NCBI RefSeq assembly: GCF_019426345.1 | Contig: NZ_JAHLLW010000019.1 | Span: 1-64,000, forward strand | Length of the DNA: 64,000 nucleotides | Direction of reading: 5' to 3' | Source of the DNA: Marinomonas lutimaris | GTDB taxonomy: Bacteria > Pseudomonadota > Gammaproteobacteria > Pseudomonadales > Marinomonadaceae | Shown here: positions 1 to 8,923 of the stretch, piece after piece | Position numbering within the stretch: the stretch's first letter is position 1 | How the letters are laid out: each line of letters starts with the position of its first letter | Position numbers and translations under genes: made by a program | The notes under the pieces: model-generated | What the model was told of the DNA's origin: nothing | Databases searched by the model: none | The model's input: only the letters and a program-made list of their open reading frames with translations

Positions 1-99
1 GAACAACCTAATTTACTGTCCGGAATTAGTTGACCACTACATTCAGGAAAGGGCTGAACGTGTAACTTTTTGCCAACTCAACAGCACACCTAATCCCTT

Positions 100-981
100 T
101 CACTCTTTCAACCGCTCTATCAGCCCCATCGCTCCGTCTTTATTTTTCGTTCTATCTGGGTAGATGAGGTAATAGGCTTTTCTTAGGGGAAGTGTGATTG
201 GGCTGAGTGTGATGAGTTGCCCTGTTTTCAGTGCGTTTTGGATGAAGAGTCCTTGGCCGAGTAGTAGGCCTTTGCCTTGTATGGCGGCGTCGATCGCCAT
301 GCTGGAGAGGTTGAATTGTGGGCCTTTGTTGGGTTTTCGGTTGTGGTAACCTGCGGCGGTTAGCCAGTCTTGCCAGTTGGGTAAGTATGGGTTCTCGTCG
401 CCCCAGTCGATATGGATCATTGGTTTTTCCAGTAATGCGTCTAAATCCCCCTGTGCTATTCCGTTAACGAGTGATGGACTGGCGACTAGGTGTACTTCGT
501 CTTGGAATAGAAAATCGTGATTCAGTGATTTGTCTTGTTTACCAAAGCTGATGCTTGCATCACAGCGGCTCAAGTTGAAGTCGATCGCTGTATGGCTTGC
601 TTCCACTCGTATTTCTAGGTCTGGATGTTGTTCCATTATGTGCAGTACTTTGGGCATTAACCACAAGCTAGCAACGGAGGGTAATGTGTGGAGTGTAAAA
701 ATCGTTTGCTGCTTTAATTGGTCTAGGCTGGCTTGTCCACGTTGCAGGCTTTCAATCGCTTGGTTGGCAAAGTATAGGTATTGCTGACCTGCTTGAGTCA
801 GTTCCACACCAAGTTTTGAGCGTTCAAACAGCGCTGTGTCTAGATGAGATTCTAGCTGTTTTATTTGTTGGCTGACGGCCGCTGGCGTTATGCACAAGGC
901 TTTTGCCGTTTTCGCAAAGTTGCCTGTGTGTGCTGCGTTTATAAAAGTGATTAGGCTGTTCAGGTTAGGCAGTTTTAACAT
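100..981 (-). CDS. LysR-family transcriptional regulator, GcvA-like
   Basis: This is a DNA-binding regulator with an N-terminal winged helix-turn-helix (about residues 8-65, with the typical AVSQQIKQLE recognition helix) followed by a substrate-binding-like effector domain. The 293-residue length is normal for the family, and the opening LPNLNSLITFINAAHTGNF resembles GcvA-type members. It is transcribed divergently from the 2-oxoglutarate oxygenase gene across about 170 bp, the classic arrangement in which a LysR protein controls its neighbour and itself. The effector is unknown. The family call is secure; control of the oxygenase is inferred from position only. Confidence 0.93.
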   Translation of the reverse strand: MLKLPNLNSLITFINAAHTGNFAKTAKALCITPAAVSQQIKQLESHLDTALFERSKLGVELTQAGQQYLYFANQAIESLQRGQASLDQLKQQTIFTLHTLPSVASLWLMPKVLHIMEQHPDLEIRVEASHTAIDFNLSRCDASISFGKQDKSLNHDFLFQDEVHLVASPSLVNGIAQGDLDALLEKPMIHIDWGDENPYLPNWQDWLTAAGYHNRKPNKGPQFNLSSMAIDAAIQGKGLLLGQGLFIQNALKTGQLITLSPITLPLRKAYYLIYPDRTKNKDGAMGLIERLKE

Positions 982-1152
982 GATGCTCTCGTAGAATGAA
1001 GGCTGTGCAAAACGTGGTCACTTATTAACATTATTGTTAAGCAAAAATTAATGATGAGTGTATAAAATATTGATTTAACTGTTTTGCTAACTTCATTAAT
1101 CTGGACGATATCCTTGGCAATATAAAAGATCAAAACCTAAAGGGGAACACTA

Positions 1153-1932
1153 ATGTCGTTATCCAATATTATTAATGAGACAACTTACCCTATTGAAGAT
1201 AATGACTTTAGAGAAGATTGTAAAAAGACGTTGGCTGAAAACGGGGCTTTGGTCTTGCCTGATTTCCTCAATCATAAGGCGGTTCAAGCCGTTATTGAGG
1301 AAGGCGAGATGAAGAAGGATCTCGCTTGGTATACCAAGTCCACCCATAACGTTTACTTAACGAATGTCGATCCAAGTTATGACGCTGATCATGCGAGAAA
1401 CAAGCAGGTCATTTCTTCTAAAGGTTGCATCACGGACGATCAAATTGATGGCGATTCGCCACTACGACAGCTTTATGATTCGGCGGTATTTCGAGCCTTT
1501 CTTGCCAGTGTGTTAGACGAAGAAGCGCTGTATAACTACGCAGATAATCTTTCGTCGATCAATTTACATTATGCCAGCGAAGGACAAGAGTTAGGTTGGC
1601 ATTTCGATAACTCGTCATTTGCCATTACTTTGTTAATTCAAAAGCCTGAGGGCGGCGGTGTGTTTGAATACATTGAAAACATGCGTGACGCCGATGCTGG
1701 CGAGATGAATTATAGCGGTGTAAGTGAAGTTCTCGCGGGACATAAAAAAGTCAAAGAATTGGCAATAGAACCCGGCGCTTTGGTGCTTTTTCGTGGTCGA
1801 AATGCCATTCACCGAGTCACACCAACACAAGGCAATACCACCCGTATGTTGGCGGTTCTCGCTTATAACTCACAACCCGGAATTGCGCTATCAGAAGCGG
1901 CAAGCAAAACCTTTTATGGGCGAGTGAATTAA
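1153..1932 (+). CDS. Fe(II)/2-oxoglutarate-dependent oxygenase family protein
   Basis: A 259-residue cytosolic protein with a non-haem iron facial triad: His150-x-Asp152 in GWHFDNSSF, distal His220 in NAIHRVTP, and Arg231 eleven residues later, suitable for binding the 2-oxoglutarate carboxylate. The jelly-roll strands around these motifs are recognisable. Because the middle ligand is Asp, hydroxylation or desaturation is expected rather than the halogenation of HxG relatives. AAGGGG lies 6-9 bases before the start. The gene stands alone beside a divergent LysR regulator, so the substrate cannot be deduced; a small amino acid or amine is my guess from related families. Fold and cofactor are well supported, the reaction is not. 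Confidence 0.8.
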   Translation: MSLSNIINETTYPIEDNDFREDCKKTLAENGALVLPDFLNHKAVQAVIEEGEMKKDLAWYTKSTHNVYLTNVDPSYDADHARNKQVISSKGCITDDQIDGDSPLRQLYDSAVFRAFLASVLDEEALYNYADNLSSINLHYASEGQELGWHFDNSSFAITLLIQKPEGGGVFEYIENMRDADAGEMNYSGVSEVLAGHKKVKELAIEPGALVLFRGRNAIHRVTPTQGNTTRMLAVLAYNSQPGIALSEAASKTFYGRVN

Positions 1933-1938
1933 TACGCC

Positions 1939-2460
1939 TTAAAGCGCTCGAATCATGATCTTGGCGTCTTCCCCGTAGCTCTCATTGGCTTGTTGGTTCT
2001 TTAGTTCGACAAAGCCGTGTTTTTGCCAGAAGGATACTGAGTCTTGGACAGAGACGAGTAAGGCTTTTTCAAAGCCTGATGTAGTAGCGGTATCAAGTAG
2101 ATGCTTAACCATTTTGGTGCCAACTCCCCTACCCGCCGCGTGTTTTGAAATGGCTAGATCGTGTAGGAATAAGATGGTGCCAAGGCTTTCTTCTGGAAGG
2201 ATTTGGTATAACTTGGGTGGTGTTTCACTGTGCCAAGCGTGGGCCAATAAATAGCCCAGTACGTTTTGCTCTTCTAGTCTGCTTTGTTCTGCTAATTCTG
2301 CTTTTGCAAGGTAAACGAAACAACAGCTTGGGGATTGTTGCCATTTGCTTTGCAGTACCTCTAGGCTTTCAGGTTCGATTTCTGAATACACTTCAGCTTG
2401 GATTTTTAGTATCTCAGCCCACATGGTTTGGATAATTGGCTGTATGTGTCTGCTTGTCAT
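1939..2460 (-). CDS. GNAT-family N-acetyltransferase
   Basis: A 173-residue acetyl-CoA-dependent acyltransferase of the GCN5-related fold. The acetyl-CoA pyrophosphate loop is seen as GRGVGTKMVKHLLD (about residues 110-123), followed by the FWQKHGFVEL motif typical of the C-terminal strand and helix. The start codon overlaps the stop of the upstream GNAT gene by four bases (ATGA), so the two are probably translationally coupled. The acceptor substrate cannot be told from sequence. Its 3' end nearly abuts the convergent oxygenase gene. Confidence 0.88.
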   Translation of the reverse strand: MTSRHIQPIIQTMWAEILKIQAEVYSEIEPESLEVLQSKWQQSPSCCFVYLAKAELAEQSRLEEQNVLGYLLAHAWHSETPPKLYQILPEESLGTILFLHDLAISKHAAGRGVGTKMVKHLLDTATTSGFEKALLVSVQDSVSFWQKHGFVELKNQQANESYGEDAKIMIRAL

Positions 2461-2954
2461 TGGTTCGCCGCCTTAATGCCCGACTCAATTGATCTCACCA
2501 TAATGTGCTGTGGCCCTGCGGCTCCGCCGTGGTAGAGCGTGTTGGTGTCCTGAAAGCCACCTTTTAAATAAAGTTCTTTGGCGATGAGATTTTGGCAGTT
2601 TACAGTTAAGAAGATATTTAAGTGGTTAGGATAAGCTTCGCTCAGATAGTTTGGTAGCGCCAAGATGGCTTGTTTCGCGTAGCCTTTGCTTTGGTGCTCT
2701 TTGCTGATAAAAAAGCTACGTAAGCCAATTGAGTTAGATTGTCTGGCAAAGTCGTAGTTTTTTGCATAGGTAGTATCGATGAGAAAGAAGCCGACAATGG
2801 TGTCTTCTACTAGGATCACATGAGGACGAATTTGTGCATTGGCGTTTGCTAGAATGTCTTCGATGCTGCCGACAAACTTTTTCTGTTCTTCCACAACACT
2901 CAAAGTAATGACGCCTGCTAAGTGTCGTGTCTTCATCTTTTCAATAGTAACCAT
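2457..2954 (-). CDS. GNAT-family N-acetyltransferase, upstream member of an overlapping pair
   Basis: A 165-residue GNAT protein with the acetyl-CoA loop HQSKGYAKQAILAL (about residues 90-104) and a NLIAKELYLKGGF C-terminal motif. It is the first gene of a two-gene unit whose second member is also a GNAT protein of a different subgroup. A purine-rich AGGAGGA lies just before the ATG. Substrate unknown. The two products share only general family features, so they need not act on the same molecule. Confidence 0.87.
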   Translation of the reverse strand: MVTIEKMKTRHLAGVITLSVVEEQKKFVGSIEDILANANAQIRPHVILVEDTIVGFFLIDTTYAKNYDFARQSNSIGLRSFFISKEHQSKGYAKQAILALPNYLSEAYPNHLNIFLTVNCQNLIAKELYLKGGFQDTNTLYHGGAAGPQHIMVRSIESGIKAANQ

Positions 2955-3048
2955 GCTTTATCCTCCTAATTCTTTTCTTTTTTACCTTGTTGTATTTATC
3001 CCATTAGCCCAAATTATAAGCAGCCATCCAATTTGAAAGTGGTATTCT

Positions 3049-4143
3049 ATGTTTGTCATCAAGCTCTTTGTTGCCTTGATTCTCGCACTTGCTATAGCGA
3101 TATATCTCGTGAATTTAAACATTAAATCCAAGGTAAATCCTATCGAGGAAGTCACTTCCGCGCCTTATGAAAACTCAAAATTTCATAATACAGCACCGCG
3201 TAACCCTATGTCCTTGAGTGATACGGCTGCTTTGTGGATACGTTTTTTTACCGAGAAAAAAGTCGACACCACGCCAGACATCAATATTCCGGTACAAGCT
3301 GTGAGTCGAGCCGATTTGGATGCGCTGAGTAGTGATACGCTGCATCTAGTTAAGCTTGGGCACTCCTCTATTTTACTAAAAGTGTATGGCGAATATTGGC
3401 TAATCGATCCGGTATTCTCGGATCGCGCGTCGCCCTTTCAGTTTGCTGGCCCAAAACGTTTCCACCAGCCGCCAATTAGTTTAGAAGATTTACCTCCTAT
3501 CGATAAAGTCTTGATTTCCCATAATCATTACGACCATTTAGACAAAGCGAGCATCAAGATTTTGTTAGCGAAAACTAAGCAATTTTTGGTGCCAAAAGGG
3601 GTCGATGGCGACTTAGTTGATTGGGGTGTTGAGGCAAATAAAATCGTCACTTTCGATTGGTGGCAAGAACTCCAGACTCGCCAAGGTTTGATCGCCTTTA
3701 CACCTACACAACATTTTTCTGGTCGTGGGATGGGCGATGGCAATGCCACCTTGTGGGGAGCTTGGGTAATTAAAACACCTAACGAAAGTATCTTCTTTAG
3801 TGGTGATTCTGGCTATTTTTCGGGCTTTAAAGACACAGGCGATAAGTACGGGCCATTTGATCTAACCATGATAGAAACCGGCGCTTATGATAAAGACTGG
3901 GCTGATATCCACATGAAACCAGAAGAAAGCGTTCAGGCTAATATCGATTTACAAGGGAAAGTAATGATGCCAATCCACAATGGCACTTTCGATCTGGCGT
4001 TCCATACATGGCATGACCCGTTTGATCGTGTGGTTGTCGAATCAGAACGTCGAGGTGTAACGTTAAGTACACCTGAATTTGGTCGTATTTTTCCTATTAA
4101 CGATTTACCGCCACTAACACCCTGGTGGCAAACAACACCTTAA
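3049..4143 (+). CDS. Membrane-anchored metallo-beta-lactamase-fold hydrolase
   Basis: A 364-residue protein whose first ~22 residues form one hydrophobic segment, probably a signal anchor facing the periplasm. The body has the zinc-binding motif HNHYDH near residues 157-162, a TQHFSGRG loop, FSGDSGYF carrying the bridging Asp, and a late IHNGTFDLAFHTWHDP block. This pattern matches the UlaG/NAPE-PLD-like branch of the superfamily, whose members include phosphodiesterases and lactonases. No operon partner. The fold is secure, the substrate unknown. Confidence 0.85.
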   Translation: MFVIKLFVALILALAIAIYLVNLNIKSKVNPIEEVTSAPYENSKFHNTAPRNPMSLSDTAALWIRFFTEKKVDTTPDINIPVQAVSRADLDALSSDTLHLVKLGHSSILLKVYGEYWLIDPVFSDRASPFQFAGPKRFHQPPISLEDLPPIDKVLISHNHYDHLDKASIKILLAKTKQFLVPKGVDGDLVDWGVEANKIVTFDWWQELQTRQGLIAFTPTQHFSGRGMGDGNATLWGAWVIKTPNESIFFSGDSGYFSGFKDTGDKYGPFDLTMIETGAYDKDWADIHMKPEESVQANIDLQGKVMMPIHNGTFDLAFHTWHDPFDRVVVESERRGVTLSTPEFGRIFPINDLPPLTPWWQTTP

Positions 4144-4169
4144 TTTTCCCACTCGTCTTCATTCTTTTC

Positions 4170-4207
4170 AGCACTTTTACTCTCTGTTTTCAGATAGTAA
4201 AAGTGCT
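4170..4207. terminator. Hairpin between convergent genes
   Basis: A perfect 12-bp inverted repeat, AGCACTTTTACT and AGTAAAAGTGCT, with a 14-base loop lies between the convergent hydrolase and LysR genes. There is no clean U-tract on either strand, so it may be a weak bidirectional terminator or only an RNA-stabilising 3' stem-loop. Confidence 0.5.
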
Positions 4208-4239
4208 GCTAACAAGGCAGTAGAATTAGTACGCTAGAT

Positions 4240-5133
4240 TTAATAAAAAGCCTTTGCCTCTTCTCTTAGATATTGAATCAAGGTCTGCATTTTTTTCGGC
4301 AAATGACCAAAAGGATATTGCAGGTAAACAGGTAATGACTTTCCTTTCCACTCAGGTAAACAAGAGACAAATACTTCAGGATGACGCTTTAAATGTTTTT
4401 CAGCAAAATAATGTGGCAGTAATCCAACACCTTTTCCTCGGATAATAGCCTCAGCGTGAAGCATGTATTGATCTACTGTAAGACGAGACTTAGGTAAATC
4501 AAAAGACACATCTCCCTGCGTTCCATGCTCTAGCACTATGTCATTCTGCTCACTTTTCAGCGTATCAACCCAAGCATATTGATTCAGTTCACTTGGATGA
4601 TTCAGCATACCAATTCGTTCTAAATACTCCGCACTGGCGTACAAACCTTGGCTTAATGTGCCTATCTGTTCGGAACGTAATTGGTCATTGGCAGGCTCAC
4701 CAACCCAAACACAAACATCGTTGCTCTTTATTTCTTGGGATGACTGGTTGCCGGTGCGAACTTCAATATTTACTTGAGGAAACTCATCTAAGAAATCAAA
4801 CATTAGCGCTGAAAACCAGCCCCGAACTAACGTTGTGTGTACATAGACAACTAATGATCCACTTATTTCATCTTTTAATTCTTCGACGGCTTTATGACCT
4901 TCATCGGCGACATGGAGCATTTTTTTTGCGAAAGGCAAAAACTTAATACCCGCCTCATTCGCGAAAAGTCGATTGGCTTGTCTGCGTAATAACGGCTGAT
5001 TTAGTGCTTGTTCCAAATGGCTAATACGACGACTCAGGGTAGATTTAGACACACCTAATTTTTGAGCACTATCTTTAAGACTACCTGTTTCCATAACAGA
5101 AACAAACGTTCTAACTTCGTTCAGATCGTACAT
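4240..5133 (-). CDS. LysR-family transcriptional regulator
   Basis: A 297-residue LysR protein with a helix-turn-helix at about residues 15-45 (LGVSKSTLSRRISHLE) and a C-terminal effector-binding domain. It belongs to the large branch with MYDLNEVRTFVSVMETGS-type N-termini. It is transcribed divergently from the TonB-dependent receptor, so regulation of that receptor is possible, although a Fur-like box already offers iron control there. Effector unknown. Confidence 0.92.
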   Translation of the reverse strand: MYDLNEVRTFVSVMETGSLKDSAQKLGVSKSTLSRRISHLEQALNQPLLRRQANRLFANEAGIKFLPFAKKMLHVADEGHKAVEELKDEISGSLVVYVHTTLVRGWFSALMFDFLDEFPQVNIEVRTGNQSSQEIKSNDVCVWVGEPANDQLRSEQIGTLSQGLYASAEYLERIGMLNHPSELNQYAWVDTLKSEQNDIVLEHGTQGDVSFDLPKSRLTVDQYMLHAEAIIRGKGVGLLPHYFAEKHLKRHPEVFVSCLPEWKGKSLPVYLQYPFGHLPKKMQTLIQYLREEAKAFY

Positions 5134-5305
5134 TCACCTTTCCCCAAATAAACCTTTAAACATCCCTAAGATGCAGTCTAAATTTTATGTATCTATCCAC
5201 TGCAATGCAGCACTTATCAAACCAACTGTTTTTGAGCTCTTTTGCAGATGTTGCAAAAAGAGGAACAGAACGTGTCACCACAAAAAATGAATATTATCAG
5301 ATAAT

Positions 5306-5324
5306 ACAAATGATAAGCATTCTT
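5306..5324. promoter_or_regulatory. Putative Fur box upstream of the TonB receptor
   Basis: The core AATGATAAGCATT (5309-5321) matches the inner 13 bases of the consensus Fur box at 12 positions; the outer bases match poorly, giving about 13 of 19 overall. It lies about 70 bp before the preferred start of the receptor gene, where a Fur repressor would block transcription under iron sufficiency. Called from the known consensus by eye. Confidence 0.6.
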
Positions 5325-5389
5325 AATATCTTTTGTATAGCAGATTATACGAGATAAACACCACTTCTACTACGGAGAAATTGTTCATA

Positions 5390-7357
5390 ATGACCCCTTC
5401 AGCTCGCCATTATAAACTGACTACTTTAGCCGCTCTAATCAGCGCCGCAACGTATTCTGCAACGTTATTAGCAGAAGAAAGTACTGTCGACCTAGATAAA
5501 TTAGTTGTGACGGCCTCGGGCCACGAGCAACAAATCACTGATGCGCCAGCTTCTATTACGGTAGTTACTCAACAAGAACTCGAAAAGAAAGCGTACCGAG
5601 ATGTTACCGATGCTTTGAAAGATGTTCCTGGTGTTATGGTAACGGGTGGTGGTTCGACAGAAGAAATATCCATGCGCGGTATGAGCGGAAAATACACGCT
5701 AATACTAGTCGATGGAAAACGCCAAGGTTCTCGTGAAACAAGACCAAATAGTGATGGCGCAGGAATTGAACAAGGCTGGACGCCACCATTATCAGTTATT
5801 GAGCGTATTGAAGTTATTCGTGGCCCAATGTCTTCACTATATGGTTCTGATGCACTTGGCGGTGTCATTAATATCATCACTAAAAAAGTACAGAATAAAT
5901 GGGGCGGCGAGTTATCATTAAGTACCACACTTCAAGACAATTCAACGTCTGGTGATAGCCAACAAGCAGATTTAACATTGAGTGGACCTTTAGTAAAAGA
6001 CAAACTCGGTTTGCAACTATATGGACAAGTGTCACAGCGCGACGAAGATGAAATTGTCGATGGCTATGCAGATCAAGAGATTAAAAATGCCACGGCAAAA
6101 TTATCATGGGCTGTTTCTGAAAACCAACAATTGACCTTTGAAGCCGGTAAAGAAGAGCAATCCCGCTATCGCAATCCGGGTTATTCTATTGCTGCTGATG
6201 GAAGCGTGTCTAAGCAAGACTATGATCGAAAACACTATGCCATTACCCATTCTGCAAGAGTTAATAACAATAACATTGAAACCTATTTAACCCATGAAGA
6301 AATTGATAATCCTAGTCGTGATATGAATTATCAAAACACAGTACTAAATAACCAAACAGTACTGCCATTTGACTCTCATGTACTAACCGTTGGCGGCCAA
6401 TATGATTATCAAAAACTAAAAGACGAAGGCAATGAAGCTGGCAATGGTATTGACGAGCTAACTCGCTGGAACACAGCGTTATTTGCGGAAGATGAATACT
6501 TTCTTACTGACAACCTTTCAGTTACTGGTGGCTTACGCTACAACGAAGATGAAAACTATGGCTCAAATGTATCGCCACGTTTGTACAGTAACTGGTCATT
6601 TGCTCCAGACTGGACATTAAAAGGTGGGATAAGTACAGGCTATCGTTCACCAGATCTTCGTCAAGGTAGTGACGGCTGGGGACAAATATCAGGTCGTGGC
6701 TCGGCACTTATTTTAGGCAATTCTGAACTAAAACCAGAGGAAAGTACTAGCCACGAAATTGGTCTTTATTGGGATAATCAGCAAAGTACACAAATCAGCG
6801 CAACTTTATTCCACACAAACTATAAAGATAAAATTACTGAACAGCGCATTTGTGACACCACTGCAGGAGATACTAGCTGTTCCTACTCTGGAAACTCTTA
6901 TACATTTATAAGTGAACGAACTAATGTAGATCGTGTTGAAATGCAAGGGGTTGAATTGACCTTATCACATGAGTTCACTGACACGTTTTTTATCACAGCT
7001 AATTACACTTATACAGATTCAGAACAAAAAACCGGAGACTTTGCTGGTGAGCCGCTAAACCGCCTACCAAAACACATGGCTAACGCGACCCTTAACTGGG
7101 ATACAACACCCAAGCTTACTTCTTGGACTCGTATAAACTACCGTGGAGAATCTAGTGAAGGTTTGAACCGCACATCAATGCAGGAAGCAATTCCTTCCTA
7201 CACTTTTGTCGATACAGGAATCAGCTACAGCATCAACGATACTATTTCTGTTTATGCGGGAATCTATAACTTACTAGATAAAAAAGTAGATATTGAAAAC
7301 TACGATACGGTATTAGATGGTCGTAGATACAACGCTAAAGTAAAAATCGCATTCTAA
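5390..7357 (+). CDS. TonB-dependent outer membrane receptor, probable catecholate siderophore receptor
   Basis: From the chosen ATG (preceded by GGAG) the product is 655 residues, with a signal peptide ending near TLLAEES, a TonB-box-like DKLVVTAS, a plug domain to about residue 150 and a beta-barrel ending in an aromatic C-terminal Phe. The plug segments GGGSTEEISMRG, GIEQGWTPP and IERIEVIRGPMSSLYGSDA closely resemble CirA/IrgA-type ferric-catecholate receptors. A longer upstream start is possible but lacks a ribosome site and would spoil the signal peptide. A Fur-like box precedes the gene. Receptor type is confident, ligand less so. Confidence 0.88.
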   Translation: MTPSARHYKLTTLAALISAATYSATLLAEESTVDLDKLVVTASGHEQQITDAPASITVVTQQELEKKAYRDVTDALKDVPGVMVTGGGSTEEISMRGMSGKYTLILVDGKRQGSRETRPNSDGAGIEQGWTPPLSVIERIEVIRGPMSSLYGSDALGGVINIITKKVQNKWGGELSLSTTLQDNSTSGDSQQADLTLSGPLVKDKLGLQLYGQVSQRDEDEIVDGYADQEIKNATAKLSWAVSENQQLTFEAGKEEQSRYRNPGYSIAADGSVSKQDYDRKHYAITHSARVNNNNIETYLTHEEIDNPSRDMNYQNTVLNNQTVLPFDSHVLTVGGQYDYQKLKDEGNEAGNGIDELTRWNTALFAEDEYFLTDNLSVTGGLRYNEDENYGSNVSPRLYSNWSFAPDWTLKGGISTGYRSPDLRQGSDGWGQISGRGSALILGNSELKPEESTSHEIGLYWDNQQSTQISATLFHTNYKDKITEQRICDTTAGDTSCSYSGNSYTFISERTNVDRVEMQGVELTLSHEFTDTFFITANYTYTDSEQKTGDFAGEPLNRLPKHMANATLNWDTTPKLTSWTRINYRGESSEGLNRTSMQEAIPSYTFVDTGISYSINDTISVYAGIYNLLDKKVDIENYDTVLDGRRYNAKVKIAF

Positions 7358-7394
7358 CTCCCTACCCCTTAGCTTTCCTTATAGTGCAATTTGT

Positions 7395-7428
7395 AAAAAA
7401 GACCGCAACCTATTTGCGGTCTTTTTTT
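7395..7428 (+). terminator. Rho-independent terminator of the TonB receptor gene
   Basis: AAGACCGCAA pairs with TTGCGGTCTT around a short loop and is followed by seven T residues, a canonical intrinsic terminator about 40 bp after the stop codon. Confidence 0.9.
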
Positions 7429-7451
7429 GATGGTACTTTTTTTGATGGTAC
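7422..7451. repeat. 15-bp tandem duplication after the terminator
   Basis: The unit TTTTTTTGATGGTAC occurs twice back to back. The first copy begins in the terminator T-tract, so the U-rich tail is itself duplicated, most simply by replication slippage. Confidence 0.85.
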
Positions 7452-7493
7452 TTTTTGTCATGACTTTTGCTTATAGACCAAACAGCAGGCATA

Positions 7494-7531
7494 AAAAAAC
7501 CATACCTATCAAACGAAAGGCATGGTTTTTT
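7494..7531 (-). terminator. Intrinsic terminator of the glycyl-tRNA synthetase gene
   Basis: AAAAAACCAT and ATGGTTTTTT form a stem just downstream of the synthetase stop codon. Read on the minus strand it ends in a T-rich tail, fitting a Rho-independent terminator. Confidence 0.75.
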
Positions 7532-7546
7532 ATTCATCAATTAAAA

Positions 7547-8923
7547 TTAGTTTTGGTTGATGAAGTAGTTAATAACGTAAGCTGGAAGATCCGCTGCTGG
7601 TACAACGATTTGTTCCATTGTATCGCGATCACGAACCGTAACTGGTGCGCCTTCTTGCTCGATAGAATCGAAATCAACCGTTACACAGATTGGCGTACCT
7701 ACTTCGTCATGACGACGGTAGCCTTTACCTACGTTGCCCGTGTTTTCATAAAGAATACGACCAAGGCCAAGCTTCTGCAGCTTGTTTTTCAATTCCTTCG
7801 CAAGGGCTACGATTTCTGGTTTGTTCTTCTTAAGCGGCATGATAGCGACTTTGATCGGCGCTAGGTGCGGTTTGAACTTAAGTACAGTACGAGAAGTGCC
7901 GTTTGGTAGCTCTTCTTCCGTATAAGCTTCGGTCATTACAGCCAATAGACCACGGTCTAGACCTGCTGAAGGCTCGATACAGAAAGGTACTTCCCATTTG
8001 TTTTCTTCAAGATCACGAATCGCCAACTTAGCGGTTGAATGCTCGTTCTTTTTCACTTTCGCAGAAAGACCGAACTCTTCTTGTGCTTTGGTGTGAGAAC
8101 CTAGATCGTAGTCAGTACGGTTCGCAACACCTTCTAATTCTTCAAAACCATGTGGAAACTTGTACAAGATATCCACAGTAGATTTTGAGTAGTGAGCCAA
8201 ATCATCACCAGTCACATATTCAAACTGGATATTTTCTTCTGCTAGACCTTGATCCAACCACCATTGTTTACGAGCGTTAACCCAAAACTCATGCCATTTT
8301 TCATCTTCACCTGGCTTACAGAAGAATTCCAATTCCATTTGTTCGAATTCACGAACACGGAAAATGAAGTTACGAGGTGTGATTTCGTTACGGAAGGATT
8401 TACCAATCTGCGCGATGCCAAATGGCAAAGTACGAGAAGTCGAATCAACTACGTTTTTAAAGTTCGTGAAGATACCTTGTGCGGTTTCTGGACGAAGGTA
8501 AGTGTAAGATTCTTCGTTCACCATTGGGCCAACGTTGGTTTTGAACATCAGGTTAAAATCACGTGGCGCAGTAACGTTGGTAGAACCACAGTTATCGCAT
8601 ACTTTGATGTCTTTCATGTGATCGGCACGCATACGAGACTTACATTCGTGGCAATCTACCATTGGATCGGTAAAAGTATCTTCGTGCCCAGAATATTTGT
8701 AGACGTGTTTGTTTTGGATAATCGCCGCATCCAAACCTTCTACATCGTCACGCTCATAAACCATTGAGCGCCACCAAGCGGCTTTTAGGTTGTTTTTTAA
8801 TTCAATACCTAGCGGACCGTAATCGTAAGCACCTTGCATACCACCGTAGATTTCACTGCCTTGGAAAATAAATCCGCGACGCTTACATAGGGAGACGAGT
8901 TCATCCATTGTTTTAGCTGGCAT
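7547..8923 (-). CDS. glyQS: Glycyl-tRNA synthetase, single-chain alpha2 type
   Basis: A class II synthetase charging tRNA-Gly. The chosen ATG gives 458 residues starting [17 protein letters not shown] and is preceded by AAGGTG; an in-frame start 21 bases earlier has no ribosome site. Visible features are a CHEC...CDNC zinc-type insertion (about residues 88-110), class II motif 2 around [19 protein letters not shown], motif 3 in [14 protein letters not shown], and a C-terminal anticodon-binding domain. This is the homodimeric eukaryote/Firmicute-like enzyme, not the alpha2beta2 GlyQ+GlyS form usual in Gammaproteobacteria. Whether the heterotetramer is also encoded elsewhere cannot be seen here. 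Confidence 0.95.
   Translation of the reverse strand: MPAKTMDELVSLCKRRGFIFQGSEIYGGMQGAYDYGPLGIELKNNLKAAWWRSMVYERDDVEGLDAAIIQNKHVYKYSGHEDTFTDPMVDCHECKSRMRADHMKDIKVCDNCGSTNVTAPRDFNLMFKTNVGPMVNEESYTYLRPETAQGIFTNFKNVVDSTSRTLPFGIAQIGKSFRNEITPRNFIFRVREFEQMELEFFCKPGEDEKWHEFWVNARKQWWLDQGLAEENIQFEYVTGDDLAHYSKSTVDILYKFPHGFEELEGVANRTDYDLGSHTKAQEEFGLSAKVKKNEHSTAKLAIRDLEENKWEVPFCIEPSAGLDRGLLAVMTEAYTEEELPNGTSRTVLKFKPHLAPIKVAIMPLKKNKPEIVALAKELKNKLQKLGLGRILYENTGNVGKGYRRHDEVGTPICVTVDFDSIEQEGAPVTVRDRDTMEQIVVPAADLPAYVINYFINQN

Noticed and set aside
1-60. TGTCCGGAATTAGTTGACCA-like sequence near the left edge, vaguely reminiscent of an insertion sequence end.
   Set aside because: No matching inverted end, target duplication or transposase fragment is visible in the window, and I cannot tie it to a named element.
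2839-3036. Small plus-strand frame over the start of the second GNAT gene.
   Set aside because: It overlaps the GNAT N-terminus in antisense and lacks a ribosome site.
7427-8767. Long open frames on the plus strand opposite the glycyl-tRNA synthetase gene.
   Set aside because: They are antisense to a strongly conserved gene, show no family features and lack ribosome sites.
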